Shown here: positions 24,784-36,539 of the stretch, piece after piece
Layout: the number at the start of each line of letters is the position of its first letter
How positions within the stretch are numbered: the stretch's first letter is position 1
NCBI GenBank assembly: GCA_930367205.1
Contig: OV884011.1
Coordinates: forward strand, 85,049,474 to 85,113,473
DNA from: Acanthosoma haemorrhoidale
Lineage: Eukaryota > Arthropoda > Insecta > Hemiptera > Acanthosomatidae
Direction of reading: 5' to 3'
Length of the DNA: 64,000 nt
The notes under the pieces: model-generated
What the model was told of the DNA's origin: nothing
Database searches by the model: none
Seen by the model: the letters and a program-made list of their open reading frames with translations, nothing else
Translations under genes and position numbers: made by a program

Positions 24784-27700
24784 GTAAGGGCTGATGGAAA
24801 TTATGATGCCCAGGAAAGTATTGACTCCATTTTTATGATTGTATAACTTCAGGTACAGCTAAAGTTACAGTAGATGATATAATTCCTGGATTAACCTATT
24901 GCACCCACTTGATCTATGGGTTCGCAGCCATTAACGATGACAATTACCATCTGGAACCAATCGACAAGAAATTGGATCTGGATATAGATAAAGGTAAGGA
25001 AATCCTAGGGTGGTAGTTACTTAGTGACCCACCATAAATTTCACCTTTATGACCCGGGTCACTAAAATTTGGTCGTTCATTCGATTTTTCGTTAAGGTTT
25101 CGATGCCTCTTTGTCGTTGAATGTGCCAATATTTAATTATCATTTCAGATTTTAACAAATCAGTTCTTAATTGAATTCAGACAACTTGGTTATTTCGGAA
25201 AGAGCAAACAACTGGACATCAGTGGTTAACATTTATAGATACATTATGTAACAACAGTAACAATCCTTAACAGTAACAATCAATTCGCTTGTAAACTATC
25301 ACGAAAGCACAAGTCCTGTCCTTATCCGTTCTTTCAAACAAATCAAAGATCGACACATTCAGTGTCAGTCATTTAAGTGAATGAGACTGGTGGGTTGAAA
25401 GTAATATAAACGTCACAAGTAATGTTTTTTATATATATATTCTATTGAATGTGTTTATGACCACTATTTAGGTCAATCACAGTGGAAGAAAGTAACCGCA
25501 CTGAAGAAGGCTCATCCTGGCCTGTCCATACTGCTATCTGTAGGAGGATACGAAGACACCGATGACATAGACAAATACTTGGATTTGGTAAATACATTCA
25601 AGACGACCATATTGAAAATTTTTACATATCTCAGAGCAGAACTTAACTAAAAAGTAAAACAATATGTTTCAGTTGGAAAAACCCGACAGGAGAACGGCAT
25701 TCGTCGATTCCGTAGAAGAAGTTCTTAAAACATATGGCTTTGACGGAATTGATCTCGCTTGGGAGTTTCCCCTCATAAAAGAGAAAACTGGTAAACTCAA
25801 CTCATTATTTAAGTCTATGGACCCTGAGAGGCTGAGTTTATTCTTCTAACTTTCATTAGTTAACCAATGTCAAAGATTCGTCCTCATAACTGTAATCTGT
25901 GTTCATTCTAAACATTGAAAACATTTGACCTGTTGTAAATATTACAGTCAAACTCATGGAAATGTCCTAAATTTCTAAAAATGTATTACTTTTCATTTAT
26001 TTTATTAACCAAATTTGTCATTTGCAAAGCAAAATAAATTGAAAAAACTTCAAACTGCAAATGTAGCCAGGGTTAGTAGATATCTTGGATAGTCGGTAGA
26101 TATCTATTGCAAAGGTCACCGAGCTTTCTGAAGTTTAGGTCTGGTTTTCTGTTCTAAAAAAAGGATCGGTTTTGCATTTGTATTGAATATTTATAGTTTA
26201 GGGATTACCTCAACTACGCCATTCTCCATAGTAATAAGTAATATCTTTACATCACCTTATTTTGAGTTACCAAAGCTTTTTTGCTTGCATTTTCGAATCC
26301 CTCATTCTGCCATTTTTATTCCTTTGCTATTTTGAAAAAGTTTACGCGTCATAATCGTGGTGATCTACAATTTTCTGGTCCATAAAGGTGTAAAATAAGT
26401 ACACATTCTTTGGCTATTAGAGTGTATCCATTGTCGGGACCAACCACTCTTACCTTTAAAGGTGTGGAGACTCCTTTTTCTTCCTCCAACTTTTCCACAT
26501 GTTACGATCCTTCACTTTTAATTTTTCTAACTGGAAGTTTATGTGGTACTAAGCTACTTTTTTAGGTTCGATTTGGCACAAGATAACACATCCGTTTGGA
26601 GACGGCGTTGACAAGAAAACTAGCCTCCATAGAGATCTGTTCTTCGCCTTGTGCAGAGAACTGAAGGCAGTACTCAAGTCAGAGAACAAGCTCCTGTCTT
26701 TGGCCGTCCTTCCGCACATCAATGTGACCGGTAAGTACATGATATTAGGATATTTTTCGATATCAGTTGAGTAACAAAATTGTCAACTATAGCCTAAAAC
26801 GATTCCAGCTTACATCGACATCAGGACTCTGATACCCTACGTGGACATGGTGAACCTATGGGCAGTGGACTTCAGGACCCCGGACAGATATTCGGACATA
26901 GGAGATCACCCTCACCCATTGACCTACGTACAACCAAGGCACCCACACCAGAACGTCCAAGCGGTCGTCAAGTACTGGCTGGACAACGGAGCTGAGTGTA
27001 AATTTCTCATGATCATATTTTTTTACTTTTTTAATCAGGTCCAAACCAATCTCAATAACTCCAAATTTAATTCACGAAGAATTGAAACAGAACAGTGTAA
27101 TTATTGTCGCTTAAGACCTCAAAAATAAGATTGAACTCATGAATAAATAGTACCCGGACTGTCCACTTATTATTAGTCATGAGATGACAATTAATATTTG
27201 GGCACACGATCGACCTAGCCATGAGCCGTAATCTTATTTATAATGATTATGATGAAATAATGATCTTATTTCTTTTTGCATCTCAGGTCACACCCTAGAG
27301 AGTAACCTTGTCGGGTACTTTATTGGTAATCGAACGCAATTCCATCCCCTTCCAATTTTTTCGCTATCGCCCTTTTCACTCCTATGAAGTTGAGATGAAA
27401 AATGGAGCTCAGAAAGATCTTGCAAGGGATGGTTTAATTCTAGTTGTTTAAAATATTCGCTTGGTGTCAAAGATGAAACATGTTCTCAAAGACTAACAAT
27501 AAAGAAATCATGAACGATTCAGGTGAATAATTTATTTAAATTTAGTATGCAGAGGCAAGTCATAATTAAATGTTGCAACATTCAATTTAGCTTATAAACG
27601 CTCAATGATTTGAGGTACGTAGACGTATTTTTTGCTTTTTAATACTAATAAAATGCTATAAGTCTAATTGCACTAGACTCCGAAATTTCAGTTTATTTAC

Positions 27701-30700
27701 TTCATAACTTGATTGTATTTACATATTGGAAATTTGAATGTACTTTCTACTGTTCACAGCTCATAAGCTGAACCTTGGAATCGCCACCTGGGGCAGGTCT
27801 TGGACTCTAACAAGGGACTCTGGCCTGTCAGGCACTCCTCCGATAAAATCAGACGGAGCTGGCAGTAAAGGTCCTCATACCAAGACAAAGGGTGTGTTTT
27901 TATTTCGATATTGTCACAGGTAGTTTGATGTAGAAATTATAACTTATATTAACAAGAGCATTCCAACACAGTTGTCACACCTTGCTGCGCCCTTCTCACG
28001 CCTATTTACCAATAATTTCCTAGTACTCTGCTGGTCTAGTCTAATGCAGTGCAATTTGCCACGGTGATATTGTGGTCGGGAAGTGGCCAATTGCCAAAGT
28101 ATATTTACAGGAAATATCACCCTATTCTTGAATGAATGAAGGGAGTGTTTTATTTGCCATTCATTGCTTCAAGGTTGTATTAGTCCAGAAGACTCTAACA
28201 TATCTTGGTCACTTTTTCATTTTCCTCCCCACGTTAGGTAGGAGTTCTTCCATCATTCATCATGCCTCCGAGCGCTGGTCAGGGTCCCATATACATCCCA
28301 CACAGCCGCAGCAGGAAATTGGATCTCCTCTGGAAACGATAAAACTTACCCTCTGCACCATGTCTTATATGTCCAACAAAAATAATAACATACTTGTACA
28401 GCTCAAAGGGAGAGGCTTTACTTTTAAAGAGACGATCGTCTAATCGTAATCTAAAATTTACAGATGTTTATTTAGACTCTTGATTAAGACTGTTTAGGTA
28501 ATGGTTAAAATAAATAAGTTTTATCAGGATGATTGCCGAGGGTTGGAGTTTATAGTGAATATAGAGAAATGACAGAAAAACACACCTTATCCACTAAATA
28601 TCTTATTGCAACCTATAATTGTTGATAATATGTTTCCCATCTCAGAAATACCCAGTATATTACGTAATAAACTATAAAAAAATGAAGACTTTCTTCATGG
28701 CAATGAAATTATCTAATCATCATTTCTAGAAATGAACAGGGAAGCATTGTAAACAAGCAGATTAGCAGGGTATATGAGAAGCAGGAATATGATCACTGTC
28801 GGTAGCCAGTCTCATTCCCAGTGTTTTCCTTAATGATCTCTTCTTTATCTAATCGGTTTACATAAAGAATGGTGGGGCAGGATTGATTCGAATAAATGAT
28901 TCCAAGATGGTAATAATTAGAAATGATTTAAGATGGTAATAATTAGAAATTGTTAAAGCATAGAAAATTTATCTTAAAAAATCTTTGATTTACCTTGTTT
29001 GATTTGTCTACCCTTTCTAGGCATTCCTTTCGTTTCAACTCACTGTTAACTAACGTTTTGGATGGCTTAAGTTAATACAAATTATAAGACTTAAGAGATT
29101 CGTGGTTGATAGCTACATACTGTCATGCCATTTTGCCCCTTTTACTAGTAGAGGAGGCTACAGAAGCAAAAATTCCCCTCCGCGGTTTCTCTTCGGATTT
29201 GTGTTGGGGGGATCCTAGGGGGTAGGAAAATGAATGGTGTCGATGTAGGCAAGGGCAAGTTAAGTCAGGAGGGTGAGGGAAGTGGTAAATCACTTGTGTG
29301 TCCATATTCCTGCAACCATTGCTTTTAGATAAACGAAATTGGTCTTGAATTGTTAATTTTGAATTTTTTTGCAACTTCCATCACATAAAAAAATCTTCAT
29401 TTTGTCACGGATAGAGTCAACCGTTTCTCTATAAAACGCAAGAAAAGTTGAAAAACGTGAATGTGTACTCGTGTAGACCAAACTTAGCCAACCATACTCC
29501 TAGATGAACACGATTCATCAAAAATCAAAAAAATTGAGACCAAATTACGTTTCTCTAAAACCAATGGTTGGCGAGATATGTACGCGAAAGCAATTTATCA
29601 CTCCCCCCCCCCTCCCGACTTAACCTGCCTTTGCCGACGCTGGTATCATGCATTTTCCTACCCTCCAGTACCCTGCCCCAAACAAATCCGAAAAGCGTCC
29701 GCGGCGTGGAATTTTCGCTGTCACTCGCTCCTGTCACCTCCTCTACAGACTTGGATAGCGAACAGGGGCGGTGCCTGACCATGAGTAGAGGGTGTTTCAG
29801 TATAGGATAGGTTTGATGGGTGGGACCTGTGCAAGGGCAGTTACTCCAGGAATCCACATACAAAGATAAAATGAAAACTACCTAGCCTACCTTGAAGGAC
29901 TTAAGGCAATTCGAGTGTCTCGATAAACACAGTGATTCATCATACATTATCCCGGTCCTCACCATGTTAGTATATGTCTTATCGAGACAAGTTGTTTTCT
30001 GAGGTTTAGTCTAAAATAACTTAATTTATAAATAAATGAAATAGGAAACGACCTCTTCTTCAGAAATCGGTTAATAGTTGATGGTACCATTTTTTTTTTT
30101 AAATAGATACTTTTAATATATGGCACCATAAATATAAAAACATCAGAATGTTTAAAATATGTAATTGACATTTTAAAACTTGGTATAAATAAAATTTATA
30201 TTTGTTTTTTTTTAGGACTTCAGGCGTACTATGAGATCTGCACTAAACTAGTCAGCAGAACAGATGCGAAAGCTCCGGAAGGTAAGAGATTGTATTATCT
30301 GAATGAAGCCTCCTGATTTAAATTTGTAAGCTTTGTACATTTAAAATATCCAAATATTCCAAACGTCGCCTTAATGGCCTTAATTGTTAATTTCAGATTA
30401 TTTCTTAGTTAAGTAAATATTTCCCCGAAGAAGTGTGATTTGTTTTTGTTTTTTATAATAATTATAAACGTTCCGCTGTCAAGAATTATTTTAGAGACGG
30501 TAGTTCTTTCGTCTAGTCCAGGGCCTGAAACGCCACACCACAAGCTTACCCTTACCCAACCAAACGTATTAGGGAATTGACCAAGATTGAGCGTTGATGC
30601 AATTAATGGCTGATTAAAGTCGATTAAGTAAAATGACTCCGAGCAAGTTTTATCTCCTTCGCAAATCCTGTATATCAATTCCTTTTAACCCCATTTCTTT

Positions 30701-32201
30701 TCCAGTATCCTCTAATTGCGAACGCAGCTCACATAAAAGGCGTTTTACGCAAGACCAAAACCGAATTCTATTCAAAACAATCCCATATTTGAATAGAAAA
30801 CCTCTCATTTATAAAGTTGCACCGAAATCTGCCAAACCGATTATCATAGAAAACGGCAGAGTAGTCAAACATCGAGTATATCCAATCTTTTCAATCTAAA
30901 GTCCCGAGATCAATGATCAACGCCCTTTATCAAATCTGAAACAGAAATCTTTATGATGCTCTCAAATTACTTTGCATTCTAGATCTCATCCCTTCGAACA
31001 TCACCCTAATCATTCAACACAATCATTATCCAGCGTCCCCCATTGATGAAATTATTTTTTAAATAATTTATTATTTTCTTAAATGCTCGATACCCTAAAT
31101 AACTGTTGCAGGTAGTTTGAGACGAGTCAGCAACGAGGAGCAGACACTGGGTGCCTACGCCTTCACACTGCCCGACAAGAAGTCCAGCGAAGGCCTCTGG
31201 GTGGGCTTCGAATCTCCAGAGACCGCGGCGGCCAAAGCCTACTACGCCAAGTCTCTGAGATTGGGAGGATTAGCGGTTCTGGATTTGGGACTGGACGACT
31301 CCAGGGGAGTATGCAGTGGTGTCAAGTTCCCCATAGCCAGGGCCATCAAGCAGAACCAGTAAGTGGATACTTATTGTGAGCGATGGGTATTTGATAGTAC
31401 CTGTTGAAGAACATCACAGGTAGATGGGAACCGACAGTCTATGCCTAAATGCCAGAAGCCACTACAATCCACCACTTTTCCCCAATAACGGAAGCGTGAA
31501 TGGTGATGCACACTGGTTGGTAAGTCAGTGGTGACATTTCCCTAATGTTTTATCAACATTACCTATCAGGTGGCTACTGGCTTGTGGCAGAACACACGAG
31601 CATGCACCTCGCTCCTTCAGTAGTATCTCCTTGCCATACTGCAAAATATTTTACTTCTACATCAAACATGAGTTGGTGAAAGTGCGAAACCACTTCAAGC
31701 AGCATTCCGAAATTTGGAAAATAGGTGTATCATAAGATGACGAGTGAATTTTGGTAATTTCAGGTTGATACATGCGTAACATTGTACAACAATGTTTAGT
31801 GAATAAAATGACAAGAACATACAATAGGAAACACCGTAGTTGCACTTTTTATATATGTAATTATTTTTATCCTAAAGTAGACCAGTAGATGCAGACGGGA
31901 TTTGTTTTAAAGTGTATTGAGAATAAGATGTATGTGGCCTCACCTTTGTTTATTTGTCCTTAATTTTTTTCCTAGAGTCAAAGATACATGGAGGGGTTGC
32001 TGCATGGTGGAAGGAAGGAGGTTGCCCTTGAAAACTTAGACTTACCCATTAAATGCATCATTAATGGCTGGGGAACTATTTGTAAATACAGTTTATGTCG
32101 TGACATAGTTATAATTGGTTTTTTTCTGTTTCAGAGAATACTCAGTAATTCCTGCATTACCAGCCAATATCGGTGCCAAAAAACCACCATTTAAGGGGTG
32201 A
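24690..32201 (+). CDS. Idgf: Imaginal disc growth factor-like secreted chitinase-like protein, copy 2 (10 exons)
   Basis: Exons: 24690-24783, 24853-24993, 25472-25587, 25673-25790, 26566-26730, 26809-26997, 27760-27891, 30216-30281, 31112-31358 and 32135-32201. Product 444 aa with the last exon, or 423 aa if translation stops at 31360-31362. Signal peptide MRILFLFLFAVAPSFGA, then CYWNGKSFWREG, CTHLIYGFAA, LLSVGGYEDTDD, FDGIDLAWEFP (140-150), GSIWHKITHPFGDG, N-V-T sequon 209-211, VDMVNLWAVDF, LNLGIATWGRSW, GVKFPIARAIKQN. Unlike copies 1 and 3 it has Glu at the acid/base position (148) but Ala two residues before, so it still lacks the Asp needed for GH18 catalysis. Exon 2 is 6 bp longer and exon 4 15 bp shorter than in the other copies. 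Intron 1 is only 69 bp. Confidence 0.9.
25673..25790 (+). CDS. Idgf: IDGF copy 2 exon 4 (Glu-bearing GH18 motif)
   Basis: The exon reads LEKPDRRTAFVDSV then FDGIDLAWEFPLIKEKTG. It has Glu where the paralogues have Gln, and lacks five residues of the loop after the motif (QHEKYEKTS in the others). The exon ends at GTAAAC in phase 1. Confidence 0.88.
29120..29760. repeat. Long imperfect inverted repeat in intron 7 of IDGF copy 2
   Basis: The arm at about 29120-29345 is the reverse complement of the arm at about 29540-29758, with roughly 200 bp between. Shared blocks include GCATTTTCCTACC, ACAAATCCGAA, CAATGGTTG and GACTTAACCTGCC in slightly varied form; I judge identity near 70% by eye. It could be the long termini of a foldback transposon or two opposed copies of one repeat. 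Transcribed as part of the pre-mRNA it would fold into a long hairpin. Confidence 0.65.
31112..31362 (+). CDS. Idgf: IDGF copy 2 exon 9 with overlapping stop/splice donor
   Basis: The exon encodes LGAYAFTLPDKKSSEGLWVG, LGGLAVLDLGLDDSRGVCSG and KFPIARAIKQN. Read through it ends Gln-stop at 31360-31362, with AATAAA at 31802. A consensus donor GTAAGT begins at 31359 and leaves CA of a split codon, the same phase as copy 1. Confidence 0.85.
32135..32201 (+). CDS. Idgf: Alternative terminal exon of IDGF copy 2 (short Pro-rich tail)
   Basis: The acceptor TTTTTCTGTTTCAG precedes 32135. Joined to the donor at 31359 the frame reads Gln, then EYSVIPALPANIGAKKPPFKG, then TGA at 32199-32201. AATAAA at 32431-32436 is a good polyadenylation signal about 230 bp downstream. 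The tail ends in Lys-Gly like that of copy 1 and shares the AK-x-P core, but is 54 residues shorter. Confidence 0.65.
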
Positions 32202-32439
32202 TTATTCATTACTTAGGGTTTCAAATTTTGTTATTGCTGAAATACAACATGGTCACGCATAAGAAGCAATAGCTGTATTTAAGATCTTCAATGACAACGA
32301 TTTAGTGGTAAAAAAACAACAATAATAACAATACTTTACACAAGAGAAGTAGAAATAAGTTTTCCATTGTCCTTAACTATTTATTGTGTATTAAACGTTT
32401 GTACATATTGAATGAAAAAACTGTGCTACAAATAAACAT

Positions 32440-33488
32440 TTTTGTAAAATTTCCTTAATATGATCTTGTTATTCTTCCTTCCTTCCTTTATTCTAAGCAA
32501 TATAATCACTTTTAAACGGTAGTGTATTGGATAGATTGGGAATGGAAACGAATATGCAATAGATCTAGTAAGGTGGTAGACTGAATGGAGGACAATGAAG
32601 TCAAACTGTGATTTGATATTACTTGGTGGTGGTCTTGTGGCCTGCGCTACAATTATCACCGTGAAATTTATTCTGGTTTATTTGTTTCGTTTTTTCAAGT
32701 AGCTACAAAATTTCCCTCACAAATATAGTGTTATGCGTATACCCTGTCATGTAAATTTAATGTAGTGAAAATAATTATAGTAAATAGAAATTTACTATGT
32801 GTGATCGGCGAGATCCAGGTGTGTCCTTCGCCGTCGATTATAAACTATGGTTTGAGGGACAAGCGATAAACCTAGAATAACTGTGGAAAGCAAGGAAGGC
32901 CGAGGAGAGATGGCTTATCAGAAAGAAGTACTTATCAGAAAGGTGATACGGACAACCCGCACAGTGTAACCAACTAATGGGGATAATGGACAAAAAGCAT
33001 TAACCACTAGTTATTTTGAAATAAACATTATTATTCATTTATTTCAACACGTAACAATGACATAATAATGTATACTATACAGCTATAGAAATACTGAATG
33101 CAATATATTAATATTAATAATATAGTAGGTAATAATATTAGTGGTACCAATGTAAATGTAGTAATACATAAGGTAGTAATCGTAAATTATAATAATAATG
33201 CAATGGTATAATAATATTTTATGATATTCTACCAAATTATACAACAATTTCTCAATACAGAGTCTAATTCGTTCATGAATTTACTACAATGTAAACTTAT
33301 ATTATAATCATTGTCTATTTGATTGTCAATGTCAACCTCTATTGTATATTCTGTATATCTGTCTGGACTAATTTTGTTTGCCTATTTAGATTTTTCCTCC
33401 CTAAAGAATGATTTCGGCAGAAGCATTGTCATATCTTTATTTGCGTTGCTACGCTAAGTTTATTGGGCATTATTTTCGCGAATACGTC
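32440..33488. other. Intergenic downstream of IDGF copy 2, no gene recognised
   Basis: This is AT-rich sequence with TA-rich microsatellite-like stretches at 33060-33240. A slightly GC-richer piece at 32800-32970 is unassigned. Confidence 0.5.
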
Positions 33489-34077
33489 TGTAGCGACCGC
33501 TAACTACACACCCTATACTCTATTGCATATATATTGTAAGCAAAAGTAAAATAACATGAACTAAATGTATTATAAACAAATATAAATCATTGTGAATGTG
33601 TTAAGCAATAAAAGGCGGAAGCCAACTAAGTCACATGAGACAGGTCATAAACATAACAACCCTTTTTGGGCCTCTCTACCTCCAAGGCTTGTCCCCTGGC
33701 CGGGTAATAAGGCGGCGGTCACGTTCCTCGCCACAGGTGTGCGTGGGACCCACCGCCGGCTTAGACCCTTGCAGCCTCCCAGCAGGCAAGGGGAGAGAGT
33801 ACTTAAGGCAGGGCTCCTGGCCCTGTTGATCAGTCTCTCGGGACCTTTACTCGGTGATGCTTGGTTTCCGCTCGAACTCTGAAAACTTGACTAATTCTTT
33901 ATTAAACCTCTGTACCTCTTCTCTTGAACATAGTGCATTGTCGGGGCACATACCTATCATAAATGGAGTCAGATAGTAACGCCGTTATGGAACGATTGTC
34001 CACGTTATAAACTCGAACAATCCGCACTTGTTACCAGGGCTAGGGTGATCAGGCACCTCCCTAGTGACGACCCGACA
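33489..34077 (+). mobile_element. Solo LTR, family A, target duplication with one mismatch
   Basis: It starts TGTAGCGACCGCTAACTACA and ends CTAGTGACGACCCGACA. The flanks are ACGTC (33484-33488) and ACGCC (34078-34082), matching at 4 of 5 positions, which suggests an older insertion than the perfect ones. It is 589 bp and lacks the expanded repeats of the 1-kb copies. Confidence 0.85.
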
Positions 34078-34185
34078 ACGCCGAATGTCCCTATGCCTAA
34101 ACACCCATGCTTCTTCTAACATTTGACCTTTGGGAATTGTAAATGATGAAATGGCGTCAGGACCATGAATTAACAATTTATGCTA
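34078..34185 (-). pseudogene. Fragment of an insect repeat-encoded protein of uncertain identity
   Basis: On the minus strand the frame reads HKLLIHGPDAISSFTIPKGQ then EEAWVFRHRDIRR and is cut by the solo LTR. I recall similar HKxLIHG...LPIGQxxEEAxEAxNKD segments in uncharacterised, repeat-associated insect proteins, but cannot name the element. A stop lies immediately upstream. Confidence 0.35.
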
Positions 34186-34371
34186 TGATACAGGCATATA
34201 ATACTAGTCGTAATTTTTTTTATATCTTTTGTTTTTTTTTATTATTATTTTTATATTATTCAAATTTATTTGTTTTCCATTACCGAAAACCCTAAGTATT
34301 ATTGATAAATTTGTAATAAATTCAACGTTAACTCCAGTAACATAGGCCCTAAGTAGCGTTTCGTCTGACAA

Positions 34372-34671
34372 TTTCATGCCAAATTGCCTCACGCGATCGA
34401 AGACCATCCACAGGTGATCCGCATGTTGTGCCTCGGTCGCACTGAATATTAAGAGGTCATCAATATATATTTGGAGTACGGACTCGTCTATCCCTCGTAG
34501 AAACTCATCCATGAGCTGCTGGAACGTAATGGGTGCATTCTTCAGGCCAAATGGCATCCTCGTAAACTCATAGTGGCCTCTCTCAAACGTGAAGGCCGTC
34601 TTGTTTCGGTCTCTAGGGTGCACTTGAATCTGATGATATCCCGCTTTAAGATCCAGAGTGCTAAATATCTT
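34372..34671 (-). pseudogene. Ty3/Gypsy RT, catalytic half
   Basis: The frame runs from DLKAGYHQIQVHPRD through FTRMPFGLKNAPITFQQLMD to the catalytic YIDDLLIFS box, then GMKLS. These are RT boxes 3 to 6 in the Ty3/Gypsy form. After GMKLS the family sequence stops. The 5' side of this piece joins the target duplication of the inserted LTR. Confidence 0.88.
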
Positions 34672-35681
34672 TGTAGCGATATGTAGCGAAGCGCTAACTA
34701 TATATGTAAATTACCCTACACTCTGGTTCATAATGTATTATAATAGAAATGCAAATCTGTGTAAACTTCTCGTAATAAATCATAGAGAGGTCGGTAGTCG
34801 TGAAACAAGTAATAGAGGGCTGAAGGTCCTGCAATAAAACCTGAGAGGGTAAGCATTCTGCCCTAATAAAACCAACACGGTTTTACACGGTTATTACTAA
34901 GACCTACAGTCACGTTCCGGTGGTCATAAAATCTTGCCAGAAACAGTTTAGGGGACGAGCGGTCACGTAGCTTGGGAGGTGTGACATCATAAAGCACACC
35001 CTTTTTAGACCAACAGTCAATAAAATCAAGGGGGATTAGCCACCTGGGCATCAATAAACATTCCCCCTTTCAACCGACTCCACCTTCCACGAGGGAGGGG
35101 AGATACAATATTTATATCAGGAAGTTTCACCCTGAAAACCGACTCTGTTTCTTAGTCTCCTCAGCCACACTACTTGTCACTTTACACCAGGGCCGCTTGG
35201 CCCTGGTAGGCTCTCTTCACTCTTTTTCCTAGTCTCCTCAGCCGCACTACTTGTCGCTTTACGCCAGGGCCACTTGGCCCTGGTAGACTCTCTATTCTTC
35301 TCTAGTCTCTGCATCTAGACAGTCGTGATACTCCAGGGCCCCGGGGTCCTGGAATCTTCCGCTAGTCTACTCTCTCTCTGCCACACCTCTGGGCAGTCAC
35401 CTCACAGCCTCTAGCAGACCTCTGACGACTTGTACTATTACGCTGCCAATCTCTCGCCCGAACTCTGAAAACTGGTCTTATTCTTTATGAATCTCTGAAC
35501 CTCATCCTGAACACAGTGTATTGTCGGGACACATCCCTATCAATAAATGGAGTCAGATATTAACGCCCACATGGAACATGGTCCATGTTATAAACTATAA
35601 CAATCCGCACTTGTCACCAGGGCTAGAGTGATCAGGCACTCCCCTAGTGACGCCCCCCGACAATTGTTGACCTTTCCGACA
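34672..35681 (+). mobile_element. Solo LTR, family A, inserted in Gypsy RT; target duplication ATCTT
   Basis: ATCTT flanks the insertion at 34667-34671 and 35682-35686. Removing it plus one duplication brings the two RT pieces back into one frame. The termini are doubled: TGTAGCGATA precedes the usual TGTAGCGAAGCGCTAAC at the left, and a second CCGACA lies 19 bp beyond the usual CCCCCCGACA at the right. TATTTATATC at about 35110 fits a TATA box. GGGCC(A/G)CTTGGCCC palindromes repeat downstream of it. Confidence 0.85.
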
Positions 35682-35689
35682 ATCTTCGT

Positions 35690-36060
35690 CCCGCTCAGCC
35701 TGTCCAAAATGTCGTCGAACCTGGGGATTGGATATTTTTCATCCTACGTATTCTCGTTGAGTTTTCTGTAGTCCACTACAACTCTATGTCTGGGGCCCCA
35801 CCTTCTTCATTCTTTTTCTTGACCGCCCACAGAGGGCTGTTATATGGCGATGTACTGTCCAATATCCCGTGCTTCTTCAGGTTGTCTAGCTCCTCACGAA
35901 TGTGGTGCCTCAGAGCCTGCGGATACCTGCGCTTCTTCACACAACTCACCCTGTCTTGCTTGAGCGGAATCTCGTATACAGTTCTACATGTGAGTCCCAA
36001 TCGCTCACCTTCCTTGAAGAAAATATCTATGTATTTTCTCTTAAGCTCCCCTTTCCAATC
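35690..36060 (-). pseudogene. Ty3/Gypsy RT, N-terminal part
   Basis: The frame includes YEIPLKQDRV, RRYPQALRHHIREELDNLKK, GILDSTSPYNSPLWAVKKKN and, after a frameshift, PRFDDILDRLSGT. This is the standard entry into Gypsy RT (box 1). The sequence continues across the inserted solo LTR to the catalytic half. Confidence 0.85.
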
Positions 36061-36159
36061 TTCCGCTTGCCTTAGCGCCTCTACTCACCCCCCCCCCCCC
36101 CCATCTCGCCCTACTTCTCTCCCTAGTCCCAGGCACCTATACCTTACCTTACCTATGTC

Positions 36160-36510
36160 CCATCACCCCTTTTCGTTCCTAACCTTTTCTCCTACTTTAC
36201 CTAGCAAATCGCACCCTATGATCTCTCCATATTCCCGGGGCATCTTTTCTACCACGTGAACTCTTAAACTCTCCTCATCGCGTTTCCATCTATTTAGCCC
36301 TATTACTGCCTCCCCTTCGACCTTACTGGGGCCTCCTAGGGTGATCAAGTTACAAGAGCATACCTGTATTTAGGACATCCTCTCTAGTGTCTCCCGACAC
36401 ATTATTGTGTTGGTACTCCCAGTATCCACTAGACGCTTCACTCCCCTCACGACTCTGATTATAGGCAGACCGCTATCCACGACTTTCACGCTATTATTTA
36501 CTATCGTGTG
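36160..36510 (-). pseudogene. Retroviral-type aspartic protease of the Gypsy element
   Basis: The minus-strand frame reads VKRLVDTGSTNTIMC, with the D-T-G active-site triad, followed downstream by KVEGEAVIGLNRWKRD and IIGCDLLGKVG, which fits the flap and the second conserved block. A stop separates the two parts. Confidence 0.75.
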
Positions 36511-36539
36511 GTCACCTCTCCGCCACCACTCTGCTCAGA

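Noticed and set aside
28132..28443. 103-codon frame in intron 7 of copy 2
   Set aside because: It has no domain or paralogue; the GC-richer part may be old transposon sequence but could not be placed.
35786..36259. 157-codon + strand frame
   Set aside because: It lies opposite the Gypsy RT and protease and runs through a poly(C) tract.
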